Source: Pterois miles (taxonomy: Eukaryota > Chordata > Actinopteri > Perciformes > Scorpaenidae). Taken from it: DNA of 64,000 nucleotides. The notes under the pieces are model-generated. The model was not told the DNA's origin and ran no database searches. It saw only the letters and a program-made list of their open reading frames with translations. How positions within the stretch are numbered: position 1 is the first letter of the stretch; every line of letters starts with the position of its first letter. The stretch is from positions 21,351,001 through 21,415,000 of the forward strand of contig CAMQGK010000637.1 in the NCBI GenBank assembly GCA_947000775.1. Reading direction: 5' to 3'. The translations under genes and the position numbers were made by a program. This document shows positions 1-13,548 of this stretch, in pieces.

Positions 1-3000
1 ATCACACACAAATAGATATTATATTACCTAGTTGAGGGCGTGCACATGAGTTTTGGGACGATCCAGCTAGTTGGATCAGAGGTGTACATTTGGGTGTCAC
101 TTTGCCATTGACATGATGGATCCTCGTGCTTTTTTTCTGCCTACTTTTCAACTCTCAAATCAACTCATCTTCAACTATAAGCACTACTGCAAATCCCTGT
201 TTAGTGTTACTATATCTGTGTTCCACTGTATTGTACTTTTAACTAGCAAATCCCTTCATTTGGATAAGAATTGCTCACATTTCAAAAGGTGCAATGATGC
301 CACTTTAGTCAGTGGTAGCTTGGCCTTTCTCATTAAAGTAGTTGTAGGATACCCAATTAAGGTCAAAAGCGTGTCCTTTCTCTAACACCTTCATTGTAAG
401 GAGGGCGACTATATTAAGACTATTTATACAGAAAGAGAATCAGAGCTGCATGACCATGTGGTAAATGTCCTGCTTATTGGCCTGAGGGTAAACTGGCTGC
501 TATCAAGAGGCAGTGGAGGGTGGTGGGGGGGTTGGAAGAGGTCTGGAGGGGAGAGGCGGCACAGCAGGTAGCGAGCTCCAAACTGTTCAGCTTTGTGACC
601 TCTGGAAACCATCCAGCACTGCCTCTGCAAGACAAACATGACCTCACCTTTCACGCCACACATTCTCAAAAGAAATCTCACAACCACCATCCACCAGCCA
701 ATTAAAAAGTTATGCATAATTTATCATGTCGCTTGCCAGCGCAATCAAATTGAATATGATTTGCTGTTAATTCTTGCGAATTTACATTCTGCAAGCAAGG
801 ACAGGGGAGGAACCTGTAACCTGATTCTATCGTTCACCCTGACCAAAAAAAAAAAAAAAAAAAAACCTCACATATGGCTGGACTCCACCACTTTTGCTGA
901 TACGATGAATGCAACCCCTCCAGATATATGATGGTAATTTTTAAATACAGGGCCGTTAATGACAAAGCTGAAAATCTCACATCCCCATTGTGCAATGCCA
1001 GCACAAAAGACGCATCATGCCTGTGAAATGAAAGTAACCTCAATGGGAGAGCTATCCCTGACTATTAAAATTTTGGCCTAGGGGTGAAATCATATTACAG
1101 AGACTGCTGGAGATTCTTATTCTTTTCCACTCTATTCTTAGCAAGCTGAAGTCAGGTAAAACACATCTCCTTCATCCTTGGTATAAAATGACTCGGCCGT
1201 TCCTCCAATTAAAAGATAGCATTAAAATACAGCAGACGCGGAGCTGCGATAGCGTAATTGCTCACTACAGTCGGTATGGGTGCGAGCAAAGCTTGTCCGT
1301 TAAAGCCCGGAGGGGCACGGCAGACAGAGGCAGGAGTGACACGCACAGGGACATTAGCGGACATCTCTCATGATCCAAATCCTCTCTTTTGCTTAACAGC
1401 TACACTTTAATTGTCACTAGCTCTGCCAATCATTCAGTGCACACACTCTCGCTCCTTCTCGCTCCATCTCGTCCTTGCGGTAGAGATAAATCCGCGGGAT
1501 GAGAGCCAGACATCTCAATGACTAATGCACCTGTGGATGTACTACTTTTTGTATGTCAGTTTTCATTTTCTCTTGGCAGTCAAGACAGTGGAGGGCATTA
1601 ACGAATGCCAGGTACACACGACACAAGAATCAAGCTGATTTTGAGCCGGATTCCCCCCTCCCGACAAACGTAAGCACAGCCCAGATTTTTTGATGGTTGT
1701 AAAGATTATCTTCCCACATATTCCTTTGGTGTGACGTATGTTAAGATTAGAGAATTTTATAATATATCTGAGGAAAATGTTGATATTCATAACGATCTCA
1801 TCTGAGTGTTCTTCATGACTTAATTACTCGAACGCAACGCATGTTGTGTCCACGACTTCCCATCTTGTAAACACAAGTTCACAAGCTCCATTTGAAGGCA
1901 CCAACAGTCACGTGGGAAAAGATGATAGCCAACTGAGAACCAAGCTGACTCAAGCGGAAGGACAACCACCATCTTTGCAGCTGTGGCTAATGCATGAGCT
2001 AATGCAAAACGCGAAGCAAAAAGTAGGAGTAAGATGGACACAGGAAATAGAAGACCAGTTTGTTAATTTGTGGCAACAACTCAACTGTTTGTTTAACATG
2101 TCTCATCCATCCTTCATGAATTTCAGTACAAAGTAGTGCAAAAACTAACATCTAAATTCTTCCTCCCCATCGTTCGCCATGCTGTATACACTGAAATCTG
2201 AAAATTTTATGAGATTTATGTTTTTTAGTCAAGATTCTTGTTGTTGATGATTGAATCTTAGCATGTGGTGTGCTGTTTTGGCCAAATTGTTGCGTACCAC
2301 ACACCATAGGAACAAAACTGTTAAATTTAACATAACATGTCGTTATATGTGGGATTTCTCACATTTTCAAAATCTGTTAAGATTTGATAAATCTCTTCCT
2401 GTGGCCAGCCTTTAAAGGAATAGACAAGTCTGGGGATACAGTCGATTGGGAAGGTTTAATCAAAAACATCCATTTTTTAATCTCTGCGAGGGCAGACAGC
2501 GAATCATATCAGCTCACACAGCAGCAGTTTCACTAAGTCAAAAGTCAATTTGAACAAGCCCAGCTCGCTCGGGTAAAAGCAGTGTTTTGTGGGCTGGTTG
2601 AATCGAACGCCCGGAGCCACCCACTGCTTAATGATCAGCTAATCTCACAGGAAATCAGCTAGTGCTGGTTTGGCTCTTTAAACAGCCTTCTAAACTCCAC
2701 TGCAATACACAGTTGGGTGACATTTTGCAGCAGTTTTGTACTATTTAGTAAATATGAAGTTTGACACAACTAAGAAAAGCCTTGCTTCTGAAAAAACCTC
2801 TGAATGTTTTGCAGCAATGTGTGGGTCAAAGCATCTTCACTACATTATTGATTTACTTAATCAAACCCACTGTCCTTAGTAGACATTACAAGCTTGCCGT
2901 CTCGTTTCCTTCCCACCAGAACCAGCATGTTGGCCACGTCTCCTGTCTCATTTAAAATTGAGAAAGAGAAAAACTGAGCTACCTCTCTTGGTCTGTCTCT

Positions 3001-4793
3001 CGTCAGTGCGTTAGTACCCCAGGCCAGCTACGCCACATTTAAAGCAATTTTCTCTACTTTAGTGGAACACTGTCTTCCATTCTTTATGTCTTTGCAGGAA
3101 TTCTCAGATGAGCAGTCATAAAAGTTTGCCCCCCTTAAAAAGGACGAACAATCATCACTATATAATTCTCATTTTCAATTATAAACCTTAAGTGAAAATT
3201 ACAACCGAAAAGAAATGACATTTTGGTACTAAATTCAATCAGGCACTTGTCCCACTGTCATACTGTATTATACTGCATTCACGCCGTAATTGTTCAGTGA
3301 GTAGGGGAGTCATTTAATTTGATCAGTCATAATGTACTTCCTCCATGAATGAGGCACATCAAGGTCCAACAAGATTGGCAGCATTCCTGTATCTCATCAA
3401 GTCATCTTGTCTGTACGTGGTTCATCTATCGGTTCATCATTGTGATGAAAAGATGACTGTGCTCCACGATAAAAGGAAGTTATGCTTGTTAAATACATTT
3501 TTCTTTGTGATTGTTAGTAAGTTTCCCTGCTGTTAACATTACATTACATGTCAGTTATTCAGTTTGTTTCTGAAATAAAATAATGTGGAAAATGCTGCAG
3601 TTACAGTACATACCAGAGACCAGAGCTGATGAATTTTGCTCTGCTGATTCTCCAACATCCATAAATGAGAGCATAATGAGCATGTGTTTTTTCTCCCCCT
3701 CACTGCTACAGTATATTGCGAGAGACATCCAGCCAGACAGTAATTGAGCTGGCCAATTGGCCAGTGTTTTCACTCACAGCAGACACACACACTTAACTGC
3801 CTCCAGCCAAAGAAAAAAGACCATTAGCATATCGTGACGACTATATGTCTTTCAGAAAAGCACATAGAGAATCAAGAGAGGCACCTTTAGTCTAATCAAG
3901 GTCTTCAGCACAAAAATACACCATGACACATAACAAGACAAGAGCACAGCATTAACATTGAATGCCAAAATCAAGGTTACAAGTTCCAATCCCACTGGGA
4001 ACCATGTATATCTAAAATAAAAATACCAGGCCAGCTGGCATGTGGCATGTTGTGAAAGTGTTTCACCTACTCCCAAGAACAATCAAAAGTCCCATCACGT
4101 CAAGAAACAACCAAAGCAAGTTTCACCAAGAGGGCACAAGCTCCAGTTCACATCCCCCCAAAAAAACTGAATGCACAAGTTTTGAATGAATTTTTCCTTT
4201 TTATTTTTTGAAAAAGGTGATCACAAAATACAATATAAAAATAGTTTTTTTAAATTCCTACTTTACTGGCCTGCCCATTTTTCACTTTTGGTTCAAATGC
4301 AATTTTGTTCATTCTTCTAGTTTAGTGCCAGCACAACGATTTTTACTGTCTGATGGTTTTTACCAGAGATGGTTTTACAATACCACATCCATCAGCCATC
4401 ACTGACTGGGAGGATGGCATATAAAAATGGTCCTGAAATCACAATTGAGGACAAGACGTTTGTAGTGTCTAATGGTTTAGATGGCTCCGCTATGAGGAGC
4501 TACAAAAGTATGGAAGCATATCAGCACACTGACCGGTCAGCATACAAGAGCATGACCTCATGTCCACAGTATTTTTCTAAACTCTCACTGCTAGACAGAT
4601 GCTGGGTGCCGGGTAGACAAAGGTCCACAGTAGAGAATTCAAATTTCTGAGGAGCTATCACTGCAGGTCACAACAATGCTGGAACCGAAGCACCTGTTTC
4701 CCACTATCTAGCTTGCTAGTAGCTAGGTCATGCTAGGTAGTTTATGGTGGTTAACAAGCTAACTTGTTATCTATTGCCAAATAGCTAGCGATA
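1..4793. other. Intronic DNA without recognisable genes
   Basis: No coding exon or known repeat family was recognised. A run of 21 A lies at 845-865. The part at about 1190-1500 keeps more CpG than its surroundings and has no obvious repeat, so it could hold a conserved non-coding element. That is a guess from composition only. Confidence 0.5.
845..865 (+). repeat. Poly(A) tract, 21 nt
   Basis: An uninterrupted run of A. No retroposon body was recognised upstream of it, so it may be an ordinary homopolymer tract. Confidence 0.9.
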
Positions 4794-4811
4794 AACTACT
4801 ACTACTACTAC
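4794..4811 (+). repeat. (ACT)n microsatellite
   Basis: Six units of ACT/CTA directly next to the telomere-like tract. It follows a segment rich in GCTAGC/TAGCTAGG words at 4705-4790. Confidence 0.85.
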
Positions 4812-4814
4812 TTG

Positions 4815-5010
4815 CCTAATCCTAACCCTTACCCTAACCTCAACCTAAACCTAATCTTACCCCAACCCTTAACCAAGTCCTCACCCTCACGTTATGAGGA
4901 CATACATTTTGCAAAACGAAAGCAAGTCCCCAAAATGTGACTGTGTAAACAGATTCATGTCCCCACAACATATAGTAATACAAGCCCACACACACACACA
5001 CACAATGCTC
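4815..5010 (+). repeat. Degenerate telomere-like (CCTAAC)n tract with dispersed-repeat tail
   Basis: 4815-4873 is made of variants of CCTAAC/CCCTAA, resembling the vertebrate telomere repeat. It is followed by a GTCCTCACC...TGAGGACAT segment and a (CA)9 run at 4987-5004. In teleosts this combination occurs as a dispersed element, so it need not mark a former chromosome end. Confidence 0.6.
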
Positions 5011-6268
5011 CCCAGTGTAAAGGTACAGTCTAAAACAGTCCTGCTATTAAGATTATGTTCTGTTTGTGCCAGATAAAATCCACACATAGCAGGTCCCCTC
5101 CTTCTGAAACATTACTGGACCACTGTGGTGCCCTAAAGCAAGACACTTACTCAGTCTGCAACTGCTCCAGTGGAGCTACTCGATGGCCAAAGGTACAAGA
5201 GTGTGGTTTTGTTGGACAGTGTGTGAATGTGTTTGATGGATTTAATTTAACAGGAGGAAGAGGAGAGCTCATTCACCGCAGCATGTCCGTGGTTGTAATC
5301 CAACCCAAATCTGCCACAGCACAGACTCATAACATGAGCACAATCTCTGAAACAGTGACCATGTGTGGTGCGTGGCAAGGGTGCAACCAAATAGAAATGT
5401 GCTTCAGTCACCACACTGATAGGTCTGTCAGAGCCTGCCAACAGCTGGATACAAAAGTGATGAGCTCCACTTTTCGTATCATCGTGATCATGTTTATCGG
5501 CTGTACACATCTTTTTTTCCCCTCCTATGAATTTAAAGTAAATTCGTTCAAAAGTTGATGGTTCCTCAAACATCCCTCTAGATCTCACAAAAGTTTTTTT
5601 TTTTTTTTTCCCACATCATAGACCTTGATTTTACTGTGATTCAGATAACCAAAGAAAGTATGAGCAGATTTATAGCATCCAGTGTTTGAGACACTCCAGG
5701 CTTTGTTCTTGATTGACTAGTTTGTGCAGATTATCATTCAATTTTCATTATTTTTTTTCATTGTGAAATAAAACTACGTTGTTAGACACTGTGTAGGTAG
5801 TTAATGATATAGCAGGCTTGCCATACAATCATAAGGTACATTAGGTATGTTCAGTTTTCAGGTAATTTCTGCTATGATTTAAGTTCCTCTTCAAGATGAG
5901 GATGAATCGGGCCAATACATATTAGAGTTTGTATGTAAATATAGCTGCAATTACTATATGAATAGCCTTGATTCATCATTCACTAAAAGCAACAAAAACA
6001 ACAGGAGAAGCACTTGCATGTACTTTCTGTATGTATTATACAGGTTTGATGGGATTGGAGAGAAATTAGTAGTAATCAAATTCAGAATACTGAAACCTGC
6101 AGGCTATTTACAATATCGGCTGTACTAGAACTCCAATAACAATTGTGCATTCAGGTTAAACATCTACATATGACATGCAGAACACTCTCTAAGGTTGCAA
6201 ATGTATTAGCTAGAGATATCAGTGTGCTGCAAACAAAATTCATTTCACAAGTAAAATGTTTAATAAAT
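5011..6268. other. Intronic DNA, no features recognised
   Basis: One 167-codon open frame (5055-5558) has no domain, low-quality composition and no splice context, and I do not call it. A T16 run lies at 5594-5609. Otherwise it is AT-rich unique-looking sequence. Confidence 0.5.
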
Positions 6269-6699
6269 TAGGGCCGTCAATCAATGAAAATATTATGCAA
6301 GATTAATCGCATGACAGTCCAGGGTTAATAACGATTAATTGCAAATCTGTCAAAAGATTTTTTATCTGTTCAAAATGTGCATTAAAGAGAGGTTTGTCAA
6401 GCATTCAAAACTCTTATCAACATGGGAGTAAGCAACTATGCTTGCATCATGCAAATCTATGTGGATATTTATTATTGGAAATCAATTAACAACACCAAAC
6501 AATCACAAATCTTGTGCAAAAACCATGGACATACTTTAGCATAAAAAATATGCTCAAATCATAACATGGCAAACTGCAGCCCAACAGACAACGACAGCTG
6601 TCAGTGTGCTGACTTGACCGTGACTTGCCCCAAACTGCATGTGATTATCATAAAGTGGACATGTCTGTAAAGAAGAGACTCGTGGGTACCCAGAGAGGT
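6269..6699 (+). mobile_element. GGGCYGTCAA-family TIR element, right end lost (copy 1)
   Basis: The left terminus reads TAGGGCCGTCAATCAATG. The interior shares long blocks with the copies at 11073, 33303 and 38997, for example AGCATAAAAAATATGCTC, ACTGCATGTGATTATCAT and CGTGGGTACCCAGAGA. Similarity stops at about 6699, so the right terminus is missing. No transposase frame is present. By its ends it is a non-autonomous class II element; hAT-like is my best guess. Confidence 0.75.
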
Positions 6700-8625
6700 T
6701 TTTGAGATGATCACAACAGATCAACAAATTATGTAGCACACATTGGTAAATAAAAATGTACATCATCAAACATCACTGCTTATCTGTTGATGAAAAAAAC
6801 AGTTAACTCTCCCTCCAGTCATCTTGTTTGTCTTCTACTTGTCTAATATTTTTTCACCTTAAAAACAATAAATGGTGGTCAGCTATTAATCATGATTTTG
6901 TTTGGAGTATTCCTAGCTGTAAGACAGCATAACATTCTACAAACAGAGATGAATTGGATATGACATTTCCACCTGCTGGTTACAAGAAAATGTCAGGTTT
7001 CAGCAAGAAAAACTATTTATAAGGTTAAAAGAAGCTTTTGGTTATACTGAAGGAGAGAACCTTTTGCTGGAAATGTAAAAAAACAGAACTGACTTGAAAT
7101 CAAACTTGTCTACACTGAAGGTAAATAAATGTGACCGCCCCATCAATATTTCCCCATGTCAGTTCAGTGTCCAGGTACTAACTCCTTCTGGTAGAAAATT
7201 CTCTTACTTGTTGAGATAGCAGTTTCATGGCCTTGCTTTCCTTAAAGGTAATCACAAAATGGCTTTTAACCTTGTTTTATAATGAAAAAGACTATCCGTG
7301 GTGGCTGTGTCGATTCGGGTCACTCTAACAGATCTCTCTGGAGCGAGTGGTATGAGAAGAAAGACTGGGTCACCTTCAACCTCTCCTCAACCAAGATCAC
7401 AACCCAATCCAACAGCCAATCCCTAATAAACAGGCCTTCTTATTATCGTACATGTCCACAGCCTCTGTCCTTTCCCGTTCATTGTCTATGTAAGTAGCCA
7501 TGCTATGCATTCTGCTAGCGATTCAAGAGACTGGGCATTATGTTTCCCGCTCCTCATTTGCAAAAGAAAGTTGAGGTGTACTTTAAGCATATCACAGGCA
7601 TCCAATGCAACACTCCACCTCTGGAAACTCCTGAGAAACTTTTAAGCTTAGCGTTGATTGAGCAACTGCGTGGCTTATTTTTTGCATGAAATATTTTCAA
7701 CACATTTCTGTGAACTGTTTTCATGATATAAGAGAACAATCCGCCTTAAAGCTGGGACCAGCAGCCCACAAGGGAAAGCGTCCGTCCAATCAGGTGCTGA
7801 GTGCCTTGTGTCTAGTGGCAACCCATCAAGCATCCAATACTGGGAAGCGAGACGATCCCTTGTGATAAAAAACACCCTTGTGGACATGTACCATTAGGGT
7901 CTGGGAGCAGTTTAGGAAAGGATCAAGTCCACAGTGGGCCAGCTCCCTCCTGGAGGCCCAATGCTGGATCAGTGTCACATGAAAATGCAAATAAACATAA
8001 ATCACAACAAAATAACAATATTGGAAACATGGAAATAATAGTGGGGAAATAATGTTTAAACCAACAATTAATTACAAAAAGTATCAATAGCAATATTGTC
8101 GACACAGCAAGCCTGACCCTGCTGACCCATTCTGGAGTTCCTTGATGGTTCCCGGATAATATAAAGAGATAACATAAAGAGTCGATGTGCTGCTGATGCC
8201 TGCCTCCTAAATTTGTATAAGCACGTCACCACTGCAGTGAATCAAAACAAGACCAGCCAGGCAAGCAATGAAAATGACTGAGCCGATCAGATCTCAACAA
8301 AAAACGCCCAGAATGGGAGGGGCCACTCGCATCCCACCTCAACGCTCAAAGCATTAGATTGGCCCAGTCACCTCTATGCTGTCTACAGCTGGGAAGGCCG
8401 GGCAGCGCTGTGCCATGCTGCTAAGCTTAGATTTCTCACCGGATCTTAAAAGCCCAAAAAATGATCGGGACAGCCCTAACGTCTACACTAACATCAAGTC
8501 AACACAACACCAGACAACTTAGATAAACTTTTGTAATTGTCCTGTGTTTGCTTTTCTTCACCATGTCCTGTTAATGTTCCATATTTTGTCTTGCAATAAA
8601 AGAAATAACCAGTAAAAAATCAGAA
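6700..8625. other. Intronic DNA, no features recognised
   Basis: No coding exon or repeat was identified. Short open frames at 7282-7497 and 7675-7887 show no domain. The segment at about 7755-7990 and 8270-8450 is more GC-rich, without further clues. Confidence 0.45.
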
Positions 8626-8882
8626 TGGCGACTGTGGCTCAGAGGGTAGAGCAGGTTGTCCACCAAACAGGAGGTCGGTGGTTCAATCCCTGGCTTCTCT
8701 GGTCACAGACACTTAACCCCAAATAGCTCCTGAAGGCATAGCCATCAGTGTGTAAAAGAATATTTAGATTAGATCCTGATGTGCCTTGACTTGCCTGGCA
8801 ACCTCTGAAGGGGTGAATATAGTGTAAAGTGCTTTGAGTGGTCACAAGACTAGAAAAGTGCTATATGCAAGTCCATTTACCA
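8626..8882 (+). mobile_element. tRNA-derived SINE, family 2, full-length-like copy
   Basis: The head looks like a tRNA gene: an A-box-like TGGCTCAGAGGGTAGAGC, then a B-box-like GGTTCAATCCC, at spacing usual for internal polymerase III promoters. The body ends in the conserved words AAGTGCTATATGCAAGTCCATTTACCAT, familiar from teleost dispersed repeats. It is not a functional tRNA: the cloverleaf cannot be completed and the sequence runs on 3'. A diverged minus-strand relative is at 16440-16585. Confidence 0.75.
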
Positions 8883-11072
8883 TGTGAGACAGCCTTATGC
8901 ATAGCCTTTTGCCTTATGCATAAAGGCTTTAGTTTGAGGATAACTTTACGTTTACTATAGACAGAACTGTTGGTTTAAAGCAGTGAAAAATGGTTAAAGT
9001 CCAGTGTGTGTTTACTGAATCTATTTCTCTGCAGCATGACTTCGTAACAACAAGACAGATGGAAAATTGGTAATGGGATGTTAATGTCAGGCCTACCTGA
9101 TTTTCTTTCCCACAAGAGCCACAATCTATCACACCAGCAGCTCTGCTAATGATCTCTGACAGATTGACAAGGCTTCTCTTCTGAGATTTCTCATAAAAAC
9201 AGGCACGTGTATCGATCAGCGGGTCTCCAAATAGCATCCAGCTGATGCATATTTTATTAGTTTGCACAAAACAGAACAGACGTAGAACAATCTCATTTCC
9301 GAGTGCTTACACACACTGAGATTGAAATGTCTCTCAGCAGAGATTGCAAAAGGCTTGGACAATGAATGCAAAGGAAATGTGACAAAACAGGGCTAAAGAG
9401 TATAAGAAGTTGTCTCCCTTTAAGACATTGCTTTTAAAAGAGGACATAAACAAAAAGGCTGTTGGACACGGATTTAATTGTCCTCGAAGCTGCCCTTCAC
9501 TCCCTCATAAGGAGCTCAACAGCAACATTTTCGCACAGTAATGGGTTGTCGATAGTCCCAACTAACAGTAAATTTGTAGGATTTCCCTTCATACTTCAAA
9601 CCTCAATACCTGAGCAAAGTCACTTCAAGGTGATACCTGGGAGAATAGGATCCCAAGACCTATTGACTTTGTTCATTATTAATTCAGTTTCAAGCTTACA
9701 GCAGTGGCAGCATCATTTCAGAGGCAGAGATGAGAAATTGGAACAGCTGGAGGTGTAATACTATGGCTTTTCTCTTTGGCCCACCTATCAATACCCATAC
9801 CAAAAAAGATGGAGGTTGCAGCCCACATGTCGGGTCAAGACAGACTACCACTGGAATCCAAATTCCTTCTATGGCCATAAAAATTAAAGTATAAAGTATT
9901 TTTTGAAAAAGTTGTCACTCAAGTAAATAGAGCTCTGCAGGGGATTCGACTACGCTTCCTCTCGCTGTAAGACATCTCATTATTTACCATTTCTCACAAG
10001 CAGGAAAAGACTCTGGAAAGCAAACAATGCAATATATCTCCAAGAGTTGATGACAGAGAAAGACATTATCATTGTGCAATTAAATATTTTTTTTTCCTTT
10101 TAGGGAAGGTGGGATTTTTGTCTTCTGCCAGAGAGTTTGGAGCCCAAGCGTTATTAAAGACTAGCAACAGCTGCCACCACAGAAAGAAATGTCCCATGCA
10201 AAGCCACAGCTTTGATGTATGGAGCTGAAATTTCTAAACTGATTTCACACTTTATCAGGGAAAACATATCACTGGCAATTGTAAGACACAGGCTCAGTTC
10301 AACCTGTGGCCATAATGCGTGCTGAACAGAAAGCAAACATTAACACAATCTCAGCCGGCCGTGATAAGACAGGAGCAGTGTGTAATGACTGCCTCGGACA
10401 GTCCGTCAACAGATCTATAAAATGTTATTACTGCTCAAGATAAAGCAATGTCGATAGGAGGGGACAGATGTGCTGCTGTAAGTACGTGTCAGCTTTGTTC
10501 CACACCCCTGTTTGTCTGACAGGCCTAACCTTTCTCTGCAGCACACCTGACAGTCTAAATCTTCCTACTTTCCCTGGTTATCCTGATGCTGCTTTTCTCT
10601 TGCAAAACAAGCTCAGCCCGCAGCAGAAACCGCCAATCCATTTGGTAACACTTTACTGTAAGTCCCCCTACTCGATTTTGATTCTGATTTGTCAATTACG
10701 GCATTCTTCAGTCTGTTATTTCTTTATTACAGACCGTTGCTATGGACACAGTTCAGATTTCGGACTCTGGAGGACCATTTTTGTGTCAAATTACTGGTTT
10801 CTTAGGAAAGTAGCCATGTAATAAGTTGGATAATGTATAGTGAGCTGGTCATTGTTGAGAAATAATCCCCAACAGGGCGATGCAGGACCTCAACATGAAG
10901 GTTTATAACACACTATAAAGTAGGTGTAAGCAGATATATGTTAATTAATGTATATTTGTCAACAACTCTTCCTGTGAGCACCCAGAAGTGTAGACGTATA
11001 AATAGATAATGAATGACAGAAAAAAGTTGTAATATAAAATATGCTTATAATTACATTATAATGTGTTATAAG
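8883..11072. other. Intronic DNA, no features recognised
   Basis: AT-rich sequence with short chance open frames only. No repeat shared with the rest of the window was noticed. Confidence 0.45.
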
Positions 11073-11555
11073 TAGGACCGTCAATTGATTAAAATATTTA
11101 TTTGGAATGAATCATACAATTGTCCATAGTTAATCACAATTAATTGCAAATTAGTTGCACATTTCTTATCTGTTCAAAATTAATCTTAAAGAGAGATTTG
11201 TCAAGTATTTAGTACTCTTATCACCCAGCCCAACAGGCAACATCAGCTGTCAGTGTGTCAGTGTGCTGACTTGACTATGACTTGATCCAAACTGCATGTG
11301 ATTATCATGAAGTGGGCATGTCTGTAAAGAGGAGATTCATCACTGGGTACCCACAGAACCCATTTTTATCCACATATCTTGAGGTCAAGGGTCAAGGGAC
11401 CCTGGCCTTGTCAGTTTTTTACTCGCCAAAATTTAACATAAGTGTGAAGCGTTATTTGGCCTCCTGATGCTATTATCTTCACTCTATCTTTAAATCTGAG
11501 AAGTTGTGTTAACGCAATAAAGAAATTAGTGGTGTTAAATGAATTTCACAGCCCT
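11073..11555 (+). mobile_element. GGGCYGTCAA-family TIR element with target duplication (copy 2)
   Basis: Left end TAGGACCGTCAATTG; right end TTTCACAGCCCT, giving imperfect terminal inverted repeats. It is flanked by GTTATAAG (11065-11072) and GTTATAAA (11556-11563), a 7-of-8 target duplication of the length made by hAT transposases. The interior matches the other copies. No coding capacity. Confidence 0.8.
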
Positions 11556-12669
11556 GTTATAAACTGCTCATAAATGCTAAATAGGGGGATTGAGAGTTAA
11601 GTGTTGAGATTACAAATGTGAATAACGCAAGCTGTAGTGTGGTCAGTATAAGGAAAGCAGCAGAGCTGTCAGGATAATTATTCAATGCTCTGTTAAGATG
11701 TTCTGCTGCAGAGGCATTCAGAAGTCGTCAGTGATGTGAAGATTATAGTCCCTCTACAAGGATGACACTTCTGACAACTCTGAAGTGACGCTTTTGTCAA
11801 AACACATCTCATAAATATTCACTAAATGGCTAATCTCTTTTGAAAGCTACTCAGCTACAAGGTACAAAGTCAAACAAACAAGAACTTCATGGAAATTTTG
11901 CATAACATAAATATTAAAGAAACAAGATGGTGTTAGTCTTTTAGTATACACTGCTTTTAAAAGAGCAGGTTAGTAAGACACATATCCAAACAACTGATAA
12001 TGTGATTGTCCTGTTTAAATTGATATTGTTTCTCTTCCTGTTAACACTGTGAAAATACTACTACTAATATCAACTTAACTGTGACAACAAAAAATTGTTG
12101 ACAACCCTTTTTTTATGACAAAAACAAGAAAAATTAAAAAGTAAAATGTAACTTTTGGAAAAGAAAACAAAATGCATCCACCATCTCTCTGATAGTTTGA
12201 TAAGATGCAGCAACAACGGCTGAAACAAACTACTAAGACCTGCAGGCCTGCACATTGCATTTCTAAAAAAGTAAGCTAACATTACCATAACATTATAGGG
12301 CTGGGAGTGTAATGTAAATGTCTTTCAGTCCACTCTGCTATAGCCTATTTTGTGTTTACAGGCTATCAGTACAAATGAGTCAGCAAGAATGAGAGTGAAT
12401 GAGCGACTGCTTAAACAGCCAGTTTGGGAATGATGACTGTGTTGTCCCCAGTTCACCTGTCTGGGAGAGTTCGGAGCCACAATGCGTAACGTTAGCGAGT
12501 GTCTGACAGCCCGTGTGTGTTGTGGCGGCGAGTGTGGGGTTGTTGGTGGCATTATAGCTGTCAACATAGCAATGCAGTGAGTGTACAGTTTACGTGTCAG
12601 TGAATTAATGCTACATCTCCTCAAGACCAAGACCCCAGGAAGAGCAACGGTCATTCATCCCAATTTTCC
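11556..12669. other. Intronic DNA, no features recognised
   Basis: No exon found. The part at about 12430-12660 contains TAACGTTAGCGAG and GTGGCGGCG words often found in fish dispersed repeats, but I could not define an element there. Confidence 0.4.
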
Positions 12670-12870
12670 TAGTGGCCAAACAGTGCTATTACAACTTCCG
12701 TGTCCATCACGTGGTGCCGGTGGGCCCAAGAAGACTTTTTCCCCATAGACTTACATTGGGAAAATGTCTGAAATTTTTTTGGAGGTAAATCAACCTCTTC
12801 TTACTGTAAGTTGTAAAACGCAATAATAGCTGTAAACAAAGCTATCGACAGACATAGGCTCAGATTGCTT
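12670..12870 (+). repeat. Dispersed repeat 'AGTGGCCAAAC' (copy A)
   Basis: The string beginning AGTGGCCAAACAGTGCTATTACAACTTCCGTG is matched at 15602 with few changes. Both copies then share CCCATAGACTTA, GAGGTAAWTCAAC and an AAAAYGCAMTAA segment. This is an interspersed repeat of unknown class without coding capacity. Confidence 0.65.
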
Positions 12871-13548
12871 AGAAGAAAAAAAGTAACAACAGTTCAATAG
12901 TTCAGTTATTAACCACCATTCAGTTAATCCTGTAATATTGTGAAAATATCAATAACTCAGCATCAACAGCCTACAGTATTGCAACTGATTGAATCAAAGC
13001 TAAATTTCATCCCAACATCAGCACCACAGAGTTGCCCGACCTCTGTGCCATCTAGAAAATGGTGCGACATGAGCACAATGTAACCCCAGAGAGGTACTCC
13101 ATCACAATACGTCTGCAGATTAATGGCTGAAAATGTCACAGGGAATAAGGTCACGCGCCGAGAGACCTGGCTATGAAGAGACATCTGAGCACTTCCAAGT
13201 CTGAGTTGCAGTTCCATGGTCCACTGAGAAGCCAAATGTGCCGCTGTCAAGCCCTGCCTTGCAAACACACATACGCACACACACACTTAACACCAGCATT
13301 AGTCTGGCCTCTGTGATGAGGGAGGACAGAGACAGGGTAGACTCTTTTATATGGAACATTAGACATGATTAGAAACCATTCACTGAAATGCCTCTGTCAC
13401 TTCGATGGCACAGCATTACAGCCAAGGAACCGGAGATAGTGGGTGTGCTCTTCACGGCAACACGTGACATAAAACAATCAAAAAACTTTGCTGACGACAC
13501 CACAAGCCAAAGTCAAACTCTGAAATCCAGCTTAATTTTACACAACGC
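12871..13548. other. Intronic DNA, no features recognised
   Basis: Unique-looking sequence. A short CA-rich patch at 13264-13285 explains the valine/cysteine-rich open frames on the minus strand. Confidence 0.45.

Noticed and set aside
1797..1815. Possible LRP class A exon fragment (an HSDE-like reading on the minus strand)
   Set aside because: There are no cysteines or splice signals around it, so the similarity is coincidental.
4987..5004. CRISPR-like or structured array from short repeats
   Set aside because: It is a simple CA microsatellite in a vertebrate genome. No array with regular spacers was seen anywhere in the window.
5055..5558. 167-codon plus-strand open frame
   Set aside because: No domain, no splice context, and an overlapping minus-strand frame of similar quality. 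Consistent with chance.
8626..8700. Possible tRNA gene
   Set aside because: A and B boxes are present, but the cloverleaf is incomplete and the sequence continues as a SINE body.
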